NCBI RefSeq assembly: GCF_023008585.1
Contig: NZ_CP095390.1
Span: 3,162,001-3,226,000 of the forward strand
Direction of reading: 5' to 3'
Source of the DNA: Natribaculum breve
GTDB lineage: Archaea; Halobacteriota; Halobacteria; Halobacteriales; Natrialbaceae
DNA: 64,000 bases
This document shows positions 1 to 8,141 of this stretch, piece after piece. Numbering within the stretch: the first letter of the stretch is position 1; every line of letters begins with the position of its first letter. The position numbers and the translations under genes were made by a program. The notes under the pieces are model-generated. The model was not told the origin of the DNA and did not search any database. It saw only the letters and a list, made by a program, of their open reading frames with translations.

Positions 1-245
1 ACTGTCTCGTTGCGGGCGTCGCCATCGAACTCGTCTGCCGCGTAGCTTCCTTCGATCTTGAACTCGTATTCGACCTCGAGGTCTTGGCCGCTGCTAATCG
101 CCCCACCGGAGCGAATCGTGAGCTCACCGACACTGTTGTTGACGAACCAGGCGCGTCCCGGCACCTCGAGGACGCCCTGGTCACGATCGTCGGCTTGCAG
201 CGGATGTTTGAGTGGGAACGTTCCGAATACTGATAGATCTTCTTT
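1..245 (-). pseudogene. Truncated second copy of the tail hub protein C-terminal region (runs off the left edge)
   Basis: The minus strand is open from an in-frame TAG at 246-248 to the window edge. It encodes a segment closely matching the C-terminal part of the 1268-residue tail protein at 2466-6272. Both contain GGAISSGQ, then an EYEFK-type strand, then GSYAADEFDGDARNETV. Upstream of that block similarity fades. No ATG lies in frame after the TAG, and the only candidate start is a GTG deep inside the homologous part, so it looks 5'-truncated rather than a complete gene. It may be a remnant of a duplicated tail gene or a silent cassette. The part left of the window is unknown. Confidence 0.6.
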
Positions 246-350
246 CTAGCCGCCACTCCGAATGCCGTGATAAATATGGCGCGGGTATTTTTCAGCGTTT
301 TAGGAGTGATATGGCATTATGTAGTTCTTCAGCGTTGAATGATCCCACCA

Positions 351-1886
351 CTATAGTTCGCTCTCCCAATATGTCCACACAACCGTTGCATCATCCGCTC
401 CACTGTTAGAAAACACGATTTCCCTGTTCCCAGATGAATTTACATCATGCGAGATAGATAGTGAAACGTCGTTTCCAGTTGTCGAACTGATGTCCCAGTC
501 TAAACTCCCTTTATTTCCGTTTGTTGCGATTTCCGCTGTTGAGGCACTCCCCTCACCGGGGACGATTGTCTCTCCGGATTTTAATTTCTCTCGTCCGACA
601 TCCATCCACGAATTATGTCCTTCAGAGTAGTATTCTAAACGTCCTTTAGTCGCATTGTAGTGGGCGATTCCGGATTGACTGCTTTGGTCTGAGATATCTG
701 GCGTGTCATTATTACCTGGGAACCCAATATGTTTGTCACCATCCCGGTCGTCGAAAAAGCTTGTTCGGGTTCCGCTGTATGCGGTATCGATATTGTCAAA
801 TGTGGGCGACCCTGCCAACGACAAACCGCCAACATTACGATACCTAATTGCACGTTCGGCGTTCCGAAAGGTTGCAGATCCGACTTTGCAGTGACTCCAC
901 ATCCATATTCTTACGCAGTCCACGTCCCCGCCCGCATCTAAATCAGCAGTATCCTGAATAAATGCCCAGGCATTTTCCTTGACATAGAGAGGGCCGCCAA
1001 CAATAGTACCCCCGATGTGAGCGGATGCTGCTGTAACTGCTCCTGCCCAATTAAGATCGGTTGCAGCAGCCACATCGACGACGGACGACTCATCCAAATT
1101 GAAGGTTGCCCCCATCTGGATGTAAAACGCCCGAAGAGTGTCCGCTGATCCGTTGAGCCGACAGTTTTCGCATCTGACAACAGCGTTATTCGTCGCGTTT
1201 AGTGGCTGGTCACTCGCAAGCAGCTCGAGGTCGATCAGATCCACCTCGACGTTTCCAGAGACATTGACCACATAGGTGTCATTTTCGCCGTCGAGCGTAA
1301 CAGTTGGGTCGCCGTTCGTATCCGTCCCACCGACGATCTCGATTTTGTCAACCAGCGAGTCGGACACGTCGAGTATACTTGAGGCAGCCGAAGTATACGT
1401 CCCGTCTGCCACATTGATCGTTAGTCTGTTGGCCTGGATGGGGGCGTCGTCGATAGCCGCCTGTATGGTTTGCTTAGGATCGTTCTCGCTGACCCCGTCG
1501 TTAGAATCACTGCCGTCGGGGGACACGAACATCTCGACCGATCCGGTATAGAGTTCGTCTGTATTGATCGCTTCGTAGTGACTCGTGCCGGGGACCGGGT
1601 TGTCCGACGTCCCAGTATTCAGAGGTTCCCACTCGCCGGCGCTGTCGTTCCAGGTGAAGACGACGTTGATGTCCGTCGCGTGGTACTTCGCGCCGTCGAA
1701 CGGTGCCGTGTCAGGGCGATCGGCGTAGGTGCCCTCCTCGAGGATCTTGCGCTGGAGCGCCTTCCAGTTCTCCTCGTCGATGACGTCGCCGTGGATGTCT
1801 TCGTAGTCGTACGGATCGGCGGCGTCGCTCAGCAGTGCGAGGCCGCCCCAGTCAGTTCTCGGTGGTTCGGGATAGTTGTCAGCCAT
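351..1886 (-). CDS. Tail spike/fibre with right-handed beta-helix
   Basis: This 511-residue protein has a haloviral-looking N-terminus (residues 1-100) followed by a segment around residues 110-170 typical of right-handed parallel beta-helix proteins: FVSPDGSDSNDG, then DPKQTIQAAIDDA and LTINVADGTYTS. Repeated short strands continue to about residue 390. The C-terminus carries HYNATKGRLEYYSEG and a small beta-rich tail. Beta-helix folds of this kind are common in viral tail spikes that bind or cut surface glycans; which applies here cannot be seen. It is last in the tail operon, where receptor-binding proteins usually lie. The distal half of the gene is visibly richer in A and T than the rest of the provirus, suggesting a recently acquired module. 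Confidence 0.7.
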   Translation of the reverse strand: MADNYPEPPRTDWGGLALLSDAADPYDYEDIHGDVIDEENWKALQRKILEEGTYADRPDTAPFDGAKYHATDINVVFTWNDSAGEWEPLNTGTSDNPVPGTSHYEAINTDELYTGSVEMFVSPDGSDSNDGVSENDPKQTIQAAIDDAPIQANRLTINVADGTYTSAASSILDVSDSLVDKIEIVGGTDTNGDPTVTLDGENDTYVVNVSGNVEVDLIDLELLASDQPLNATNNAVVRCENCRLNGSADTLRAFYIQMGATFNLDESSVVDVAAATDLNWAGAVTAASAHIGGTIVGGPLYVKENAWAFIQDTADLDAGGDVDCVRIWMWSHCKVGSATFRNAERAIRYRNVGGLSLAGSPTFDNIDTAYSGTRTSFFDDRDGDKHIGFPGNNDTPDISDQSSQSGIAHYNATKGRLEYYSEGHNSWMDVGREKLKSGETIVPGEGSASTAEIATNGNKGSLDWDISSTTGNDVSLSISHDVNSSGNREIVFSNSGADDATVVWTYWESEL

Positions 1887-1888
1887 GA

Positions 1889-2359
1889 TTATCGTGTTTG
1901 TGTCGGTGTGTTCGTGTTAGTCGTCAGTCCTGCAGCCGTGACCGCTCGAGATAGCGGTCGGACCAGGAGCCGTCGCGTCCATCGACGTCGGCGATCGCTC
2001 CGGGCGATCCACGCGGCGACCGGCGGAGACGTCGCGTAGTAGGCCCGGATGAACAGCCGACCTGGAGCACTCGAGCGAAGCGTTGCGTCGCGGAAGTCGC
2101 GCAGTTGCACGACGTGCGGGTGGGCCTTCGTGCCCTCGGCAGCGGTCGCGATGAAACACTCGTCGACTGCGTCATCGTCATCGTCGACGGCGGCTGGGTC
2201 GTGATAGACCCCAGCACCATACAATCCAGCGCCGTAGAGGCCCGATCCCGTCGGTGACGCATCCGCGGCGTCGTCGTCATCGTCGTTGGCCCCGACGCGG
2301 CCGGTGAGGCCGATCGCGCCGGCCAGGCCCAGCAGCGCCCGGCGTGTGAGTGACGCCAT
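1889..2359 (-). CDS. Exported CFI-box protein in the tail module
   Basis: A 156-residue protein. The start MASLTRRALLGLAGAIGLTG resembles a twin-arginine (Tat) signal peptide; an upstream GGTGA supports this ATG. It is followed by an Asp-rich linker, the repeat GLYGAGLYGAGVY, another Asp run, then CFIATAAEGT with a downstream LRDFRD...GRLFIRAYYATSPPVA. That last pattern is the CFI-box C-terminal domain known from exported bacterial and archaeal proteins. It lies 2 bases from the spike gene and 106 bases after the hub gene. A Tat-type leader in a virion-module gene is odd; it could be displayed on the cell or attached to the tail. The function of CFI boxes is not established. Confidence 0.6.
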   Translation of the reverse strand: MASLTRRALLGLAGAIGLTGRVGANDDDDDAADASPTGSGLYGAGLYGAGVYHDPAAVDDDDDAVDECFIATAAEGTKAHPHVVQLRDFRDATLRSSAPGRLFIRAYYATSPPVAAWIARSDRRRRWTRRLLVRPLSRAVTAAGLTTNTNTPTQTR

Positions 2360-2465
2360 GTCACCGTGATTAGTCCAGTAGATTATAAAGTCTCCGTAAC
2401 TGAGAGGTCCGGCGGGGTTGCCAGCGTCGGTGTCCGGGCCCGCCATCATCCCCAACAGGAATCTG

Positions 2466-5400
2466 TCACACTCGCTCGCTCGTCGCCTCGAGACGCGACT
2501 GGATCTCCCCGACGACGTCGTCGATGCGATCGCGACTGCCGAGCCGGAGTCGTAACCCCGAGGGCGACTCCTGGAGGCCGTAGACGACCAGCTCGTCGCC
2601 AGGGAGCATGTCGACGTCGATCTCCTCGACGAGCGAGATCGGTGCCGTCTCGGCCGGCGGGATCTCGACGTCGGCCTCCCAACGGGCCGTCTTGAGTTCG
2701 TCGACGAGGATCTTCGCCGCGAGTTCACAGCCCCGCGCGGTCGAGATCGAGGGTAGATCGACGACCGTCTCGTTACGCGCGTCGCCGTCGAACTCGTCGG
2801 CGGCGTAGGACCCGCTGACCTTGAACTCGTACTCGATCTCGAGCGTCTGGCCGCTGCTGATCGCCCCGCCGGTCGTCACGGTAAACGTCCCGGTCGCGTT
2901 GCCGACGTCGTAGTCCCGACCGTAGCGGTATCGCTCGTCCGTGTCAGCGTCGCGGACAACCTCCGTGCCGGGGATGAGACTGTCCTGGACGAGGTCGACC
3001 GTCGTGCCGGGGTCGGCCGTGATGGTCTCGCGTTCGCTCGAGCGGCCGCCCTTGACGACGGCTTTCAGGGTCTTCACGCTGCGCTTGGTCGTCGAGTAGT
3101 CTTCGAGCGCGAGCGCATCCGATGCCGTCCGCTGGCCGGGTTGACACCACTCGATGGTCGTCTGGTCGCCGTCCTGTTGGACTTCCCACACGGAGTTCGA
3201 GTCGTCGGCGATGGTCGCGAGGATGTCCGACAGATCGGCGTCGTACGTCTGGTTGATCGTGAGCGGCGTGTCGTTGCCATCGAACATCAGGTCGTAGCTC
3301 TCGAGGCGCTGACTCGCGTAGCCGTACCGCGGTGTGGCGCTCCGTGCGCCGTTTGGCGAGTGACGGGAGATCGTCGCGCGGAGGCGCAGCGAGGCACCAA
3401 GGTCGTCGAACGCCTGGTCGAGCGTCTGGCTGTTGCTGACCTGTTTCCACGAGACACCACCGTCGTTGCTCACTTCGAGCGCCTGGCTGTTACTGACGTC
3501 GGTCCAGACCGAGTCGACGCGGGCGGCTGTGACCGAGTAGATCGTCTCAACCTGATCGAACTCGACCGGTTCGGCGTCGGGGTAGAGTTCCGGGCCGTCG
3601 AGGTAGCCGCTCGGTTCGTGGACCGAGTTGTCCCAGGTGTAGTTGTAACTCGCGTCGTAGAAACAGATGAGGTCGACAAACGTGCCGTTGTCGCCGTCTT
3701 CGGTCGGGCTGATCCGGAGTTTGTAGTCGCCGGCCGTGAGGTCGCCACCATCCCACTCAGTCCCGAACTGACTATCATCGAAGTCCCAGGTCAGATCCGA
3801 CAAGCCAGCCCCAGTGTTAAACTCGACAGATCCGACAGTCGAGTTGTCGTCAGCGTCAAGAACGGCGACCTCGATGTCTGTATCTGCGTCATTTCCACCG
3901 GCATCGCCACCCCAGCGGATCGCGACCCCGACGTCGTCGGATCTGATGTCGTACTCGAGTGTTTGGGCATTGAACCGGATGAAGTCGCTGCTGCTATCGA
4001 GTGTGCGGCCGACCCCGGCAGATGCCTCCTCAAACTCAGCCGACCCTGCGATCCCGTTGTAGTCGTCGATCTCACTTCCTCCGACATCGCGTAGGAAGAG
4101 CGACTGAGCGTCCTCCACGCCGTCGTTTGCGACCTTCGATGGGCCTTCTGTCGTCGTCTTTTGCTCATCGAACTCCTCGGCCGTCGAGGCAGATTGCGCC
4201 AGTTCATCCGTCAGGGACTCTATAACCGGCGCATCGACGTTCGGTGTATAGCCGGTGTGGGCCTGGATGAGGTCTTCTGCAAGCAGATGTGATTCTCGCG
4301 TGTCGACGTCCGTCTGGACGCGCTGCTCGAGTTGCGTCCCCCCAATGCCGATGAGCGTCGTCGTCGCCGGCCCGGTCTCGACGTCGCGCAGCTCGTCGAT
4401 CGGCAGTCGGTGGCCGCCCTTGTAGACGCGCATCGGCGCGCCCTCGAGGTCGTCGCCGAGGTAGCGGTCGTCGCGCGGGATCGGCACCTGGACGCGTGGG
4501 AGGTCGTTGAGCCGGGGTTCGACCTGGACGTCGTCGAGAATCTGCGGGGTGAGTGTCTGCCCGTCAGGGTGGTCGATCTCGACGAACCAGCCGCGCGACC
4601 CAGATGGTTGTTGGGCGAGGCCGGCGCTGGCGGTCGACAAGGTCGCCGATGCATCGGCGTAGACGTAGTCGGTGACGGTCCGGATCGTATAGGTGACGTC
4701 GCGATCGGGCGCGAGGGCGTCGCTGTCGTCGTCGAGGAACTCCTCTGTCGTCGCGCCGACGGTCGCGACGAGGGTGCCCTTCTCGTCGCTGTAGAGGCGG
4801 TCGCGCGTCCCGTCTTCCCGCCGCCGCCATACTTCTTGTGAGCCGTCGAAGTCCGATTCGACGGTCCACTCGACAGTGATCGCGAACAGGTCGGTCGACG
4901 TCGCCGTGATCCCAGAGGCGGGATAGAGCTTGGTCAGTTCTGTTGCCTCGTGCCACGTTCCGTCGACCTCTGCTGTCTCGGCGCGGACGCCGACATCGTA
5001 CTGCTCGCCGTCGAGGACATCCACGATGTTGTACTCGAGTGGATCGGCATCGTGCGAGACCGTCGCCTCGTTTTCCGAGGGGTAGCTGCTGGCGTCCGAT
5101 TCCTTCCATCTGATTCGGTACTGCCCCGTATTCAGGCCGGTCCCGAAGTCTTCTGCGAGGAGCTCGTTCTGGACGGTGCCGTCGAGCATGAAGTCCTCGA
5201 CGTCCGGGATGGTCGTCTGCCCGCTGACCTCGTTCGACGTGTCGGTGATCACCCCCTCGAGCGTGTCCTGGTAGGTTTCGATGAGATAGTGGTACGTCGT
5301 GCCGTTGTCGAGCCCCGTGTCGGTGTACGACTCAGTTCCCTGTGGGACGTCGTCGACGAGCGTGTCCGTTGCGGGGTCGACCGGGGACGACGTCGATCGA

Positions 5401-6272
5401 TAGATGCGGTGTCCGTCGGCGTCCGAGTCAACGTCGGTCCATGCGAGGTCGATCTCGGTGTCTCGTTCGGCTGCGACCGTGAGGTCGTCAGGTGCGTCGA
5501 CGACGATCTCGTACTCGATGACGACCATCCCGTCGGACCCGTTAGAGTCGGCTGACCCCCCAGCGGAGCCGCCGCCGGTCGTGGTCGTGGCGCTCGTGAG
5601 TTCGTCGATGTAACTCGAGCCACCACCACCACCATCGCCGGATAAACCTTCGGCACCTCCACCACCGCCGTACAACCCGCCACCACCGCCACCGCCAGAT
5701 CCTTCGTCGCTCGAGCCGCCACCGCCGTTACCACCAACCCCGAACGATCCATCATCGCCACCTCCCCCACTGGTACCGCCAGAAGTTTGCGTCCCACCAC
5801 CGCCTGGGTCGCCACCGTTCCCGTCGTTTCCTTCTAAACCTCCCCCATCACCGCCTCTATAGCTTGTTTTAGCGATTTCGGCACCGCCACCACCGCCACC
5901 GCCACCGGCGACGGCAACTCGATCGTCGAGGGTCGTTCCGCCGATACGGATGTCTGACGCCCCACCACCGCCACCGCCGGAGTACTCGAACGACGAAGCT
6001 TCTGAGGTTCCGCCGCCGTTAAATCCGCCTGGGCCAGACGTTTCGTGGCCACCGTACTCGCCGCCACCACCGACGTAGATGGTTAGCGTCTTTCCGGCTG
6101 CGTTGGCGTCCGGGATGAACCCTTCGACGTACCCACCGTCGCCGCCAGAACTGTTGTCGTATCCACCACCGCCACCAGCTCCGTGGATTTCGACCCAGAT
6201 ATTCGTCGCTTGAGGGTCAAGCTCGAGCGTGTACTCGCCAGACGTATCAAAGGTTTCAGTGTACGTGACCAT
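2466..6272 (-). CDS. Giant tail protein: glycine-rich adhesin, FN3 repeats, baseplate-hub-like C-terminus
   Basis: This 1268-residue protein has three parts. Residues about 30-245 are a glycine-rich domain with long Gly runs around SDIRIGGTTLDDRVAVAGG, the signature of the Gly_rich family (PF12810 from memory). Residues about 255-560 look like three fibronectin type III domains, the first with DLAWTDV and TTYHYLIETY. From about residue 570 to the end the sequence resembles distal tail/hub proteins, beginning RGWFVEIDHPDG. The order fits a tail-tip protein that carries exposed adhesin parts. A partial copy of its last 130 residues lies at the left window edge. The assignment to hub or fibre is inference from position and domain mix. 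Confidence 0.7.
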   Translation of the reverse strand: MVTYTETFDTSGEYTLELDPQATNIWVEIHGAGGGGGYDNSSGGDGGYVEGFIPDANAAGKTLTIYVGGGGEYGGHETSGPGGFNGGGTSEASSFEYSGGGGGGASDIRIGGTTLDDRVAVAGGGGGGGGAEIAKTSYRGGDGGGLEGNDGNGGDPGGGGTQTSGGTSGGGGDDGSFGVGGNGGGGSSDEGSGGGGGGGLYGGGGGAEGLSGDGGGGGSSYIDELTSATTTTGGGSAGGSADSNGSDGMVVIEYEIVVDAPDDLTVAAERDTEIDLAWTDVDSDADGHRIYRSTSSPVDPATDTLVDDVPQGTESYTDTGLDNGTTYHYLIETYQDTLEGVITDTSNEVSGQTTIPDVEDFMLDGTVQNELLAEDFGTGLNTGQYRIRWKESDASSYPSENEATVSHDADPLEYNIVDVLDGEQYDVGVRAETAEVDGTWHEATELTKLYPASGITATSTDLFAITVEWTVESDFDGSQEVWRRREDGTRDRLYSDEKGTLVATVGATTEEFLDDDSDALAPDRDVTYTIRTVTDYVYADASATLSTASAGLAQQPSGSRGWFVEIDHPDGQTLTPQILDDVQVEPRLNDLPRVQVPIPRDDRYLGDDLEGAPMRVYKGGHRLPIDELRDVETGPATTTLIGIGGTQLEQRVQTDVDTRESHLLAEDLIQAHTGYTPNVDAPVIESLTDELAQSASTAEEFDEQKTTTEGPSKVANDGVEDAQSLFLRDVGGSEIDDYNGIAGSAEFEEASAGVGRTLDSSSDFIRFNAQTLEYDIRSDDVGVAIRWGGDAGGNDADTDIEVAVLDADDNSTVGSVEFNTGAGLSDLTWDFDDSQFGTEWDGGDLTAGDYKLRISPTEDGDNGTFVDLICFYDASYNYTWDNSVHEPSGYLDGPELYPDAEPVEFDQVETIYSVTAARVDSVWTDVSNSQALEVSNDGGVSWKQVSNSQTLDQAFDDLGASLRLRATISRHSPNGARSATPRYGYASQRLESYDLMFDGNDTPLTINQTYDADLSDILATIADDSNSVWEVQQDGDQTTIEWCQPGQRTASDALALEDYSTTKRSVKTLKAVVKGGRSSERETITADPGTTVDLVQDSLIPGTEVVRDADTDERYRYGRDYDVGNATGTFTVTTGGAISSGQTLEIEYEFKVSGSYAADEFDGDARNETVVDLPSISTARGCELAAKILVDELKTARWEADVEIPPAETAPISLVEEIDVDMLPGDELVVYGLQESPSGLRLRLGSRDRIDDVVGEIQSRLEATSERV

Positions 6273-6317
6273 GGTCTGTCGTCTCGAGGTAGAGGTGCGA
6301 AAATCGGGTCGCGTCCA

Positions 6318-7538
6318 TCACTTCCGCGTGGTATCGCGTGCAACGGTCGTCTTCTCAGCCTGCGGATCAACGAGCGTCGTCGTCGCGATCGGCGAGAGCC
6401 AGTCCTGGAGAGCCGTCGGGATCGGACCGCTCTCGTTCTCGGGGATCGAGAACAGCGCGTCCTGAACTCCGCGATCGAGGACCACATCGAGGGCGAACAA
6501 CGTCCCGCTGTCGTCGAGCAGCACCTGGGCGCGAACCGTCGCCATGCTGATCTCGACGAGATCGACGTCGAACACCGAGACGTCGGCAGGCTGCGAGAGG
6601 CCGGCGTCGACCCAATCGCCACTCTGGCCGGCATACAGCCCCTCGCCGTACAGGCCGTCGCCGTAGGTGCCCGTCCCCTCGACAGTCTGCGTGGCGTCTG
6701 GATCCCAGCGCTCGGCCTCGAGCGTTCCCGCGCCCTCGTCGAGGCGCAGCCGCAGGAGGCCGGTGTCGATCACGACCTCGCCACCGAAGTCGTGTTGCGT
6801 CGAGAAGACCTTCTGCCACTGCAGGTCGTACTCGGCGTTGAGTTTTTGCTCGGCGCCGAGCGTGTCGTAGACGCGGACGTCGGTCGCCTCCTCGTCGATG
6901 TACGGAACCTCGTACAGCAGTGTTGGGGGATCCTCGCCGAACGGGTCGTACCACGGGGCGTCCGTGAGATCGTAGATGTCCACGTCACCGAGTTCAGCAC
7001 TGCGCGTCTCGACCGGGGTTGCCGATGGTCGGGACCCGTCCGCCGGGTTGTACCACTGGACCTTTGATGCGGCCGCAGGCACAGCCACTTCAGCGGCCAG
7101 ATCGGTCCCAAAGTCGTGGTCGACCTGGCGCGGGTTCGTCTCGAGCGCTCGCCAGTGCTTGTTTTGCGTCCCCTTCTTCGTCAGCGAGAGGTCGAACTGC
7201 TGGACCAGTGACGTATGTGGCTGGACCTGGTCGACGTCGGCCCTTTCGAGAGAGTAGTAGCCGTTCGTCGACGTCGCCCCGTCGAGGCTGGCCACCGGGA
7301 GTTCGTCGAACCCCGATGCCTGGGCCAGCTCCTCGAGTTCGGCCGCCATCTTCGCCGCGAACTGATCGCGGTAGAGCCCCGAGATCGTCTGGTTGCCAGG
7401 TTCACTCGAGAGTTGCTCGACGACTCCACCGTCCTGATCGAGAACGCCAGCGGTGGCGAGTTGCTGCTGCAATCGGTTCAACAGATCCGACTGCGAGTCT
7501 TGCGGGATGACGAGCGTGTAGAGCAGGAGGTCTGTCAT
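6318..7538 (-). CDS. Tail structural protein with GLYG repeat
   Basis: A 406-residue protein between the distal tail protein and the giant hub protein. It starts MTDLLLYTLVIPQDS. It contains YGDGLYGEGLYAGQSGDW near residue 305, the same GLYGxGLY pattern as in the CFI-box protein, embedded in beta-rich sequence. I recognise no enzymatic motif. In haloarchaeal tailed viruses, proteins here form the tail tip or baseplate, so that role is inferred from synteny only. No signal peptide or membrane segment is visible. Confidence 0.6.
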   Translation of the reverse strand: MTDLLLYTLVIPQDSQSDLLNRLQQQLATAGVLDQDGGVVEQLSSEPGNQTISGLYRDQFAAKMAAELEELAQASGFDELPVASLDGATSTNGYYSLERADVDQVQPHTSLVQQFDLSLTKKGTQNKHWRALETNPRQVDHDFGTDLAAEVAVPAAASKVQWYNPADGSRPSATPVETRSAELGDVDIYDLTDAPWYDPFGEDPPTLLYEVPYIDEEATDVRVYDTLGAEQKLNAEYDLQWQKVFSTQHDFGGEVVIDTGLLRLRLDEGAGTLEAERWDPDATQTVEGTGTYGDGLYGEGLYAGQSGDWVDAGLSQPADVSVFDVDLVEISMATVRAQVLLDDSGTLFALDVVLDRGVQDALFSIPENESGPIPTALQDWLSPIATTTLVDPQAEKTTVARDTTRK

Positions 7539-7544
7539 GCTACA

Positions 7545-8141
7545 CTACCCGAACGTCTGTTTGCTGCCGTCGATCGTCTGCTGCAGGTCGACCGTTTCGA
7601 CCCACGTCACAGATCCATCGTAGAGACTGCTCTGTTGAGTGGAGTCGAACATTACATCCGGGTTCTCGGGGACGACCTGGAGTGGTCCATATCGGCCCTC
7701 AGTGGAGTACTCGCCGACCTCGAGGATCGCCGGGTTCGTCGAGTCGATCCGGGCGGCGTTCAGGTAGCGATCAAAGACGGCCATCTGGGCGTGAAGATCC
7801 TCGCCAGTCGCGTCGGTCGGCGTTCCGCCCGCCCCCGAGTCGCCCCACTGGTGTGGTGAGCCAGTATACCCCTTGAAGTCGAGTGTGATGGCATGGATCC
7901 CAGCACCGACGTCAAACGAGAGTTCCTGGCGAAGCCCGTCGCCGTCGACGTCCGTCTGCTCGGCGAACCAGTCGAGGATCGTGCTGGCGGCAACCGGCAG
8001 CACCCCCTCGCTCTGGAAGAACTCCTGGGTTCGCACTTCGAACCCGACGCGGATGTCCGACCCGAAGACGAACGTCCCGTCGACGGTCTGGCCGTCGATC
8101 TCGGCGTTCTGGATCGTCACCTGCGGTTGGAACCACGTCAT
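7545..8141 (-). CDS. Distal-tail-like protein directly after the tape measure gene
   Basis: A 198-residue, probably beta-rich protein starting MTWFQPQVTIQNAEIDG. Its ATG overlaps the tape-measure stop (ATGA), so translation is coupled. The gene directly after the tape measure usually encodes the distal tail protein in siphoviruses, which is the basis of this tentative role. No family motif is recognised. Confidence 0.5.
   Translation of the reverse strand: MTWFQPQVTIQNAEIDGQTVDGTFVFGSDIRVGFEVRTQEFFQSEGVLPVAASTILDWFAEQTDVDGDGLRQELSFDVGAGIHAITLDFKGYTGSPHQWGDSGAGGTPTDATGEDLHAQMAVFDRYLNAARIDSTNPAILEVGEYSTEGRYGPLQVVPENPDVMFDSTQQSSLYDGSVTWVETVDLQQTIDGSKQTFG

Noticed and set aside
290..350. An 18-codon minus-strand frame just after the spike stop (GTG start, ending LLKR)
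   Set aside because: Protein-like in composition but too short and without a ribosome binding site; may be a remnant of a former C-terminus.
5540..6240. A repeat-like stretch of glycine codons that could be mistaken for tandem DNA repeats or a CRISPR
   Set aside because: It encodes the glycine-rich domain of the tail protein; spacing is irregular and there are no unique spacers.
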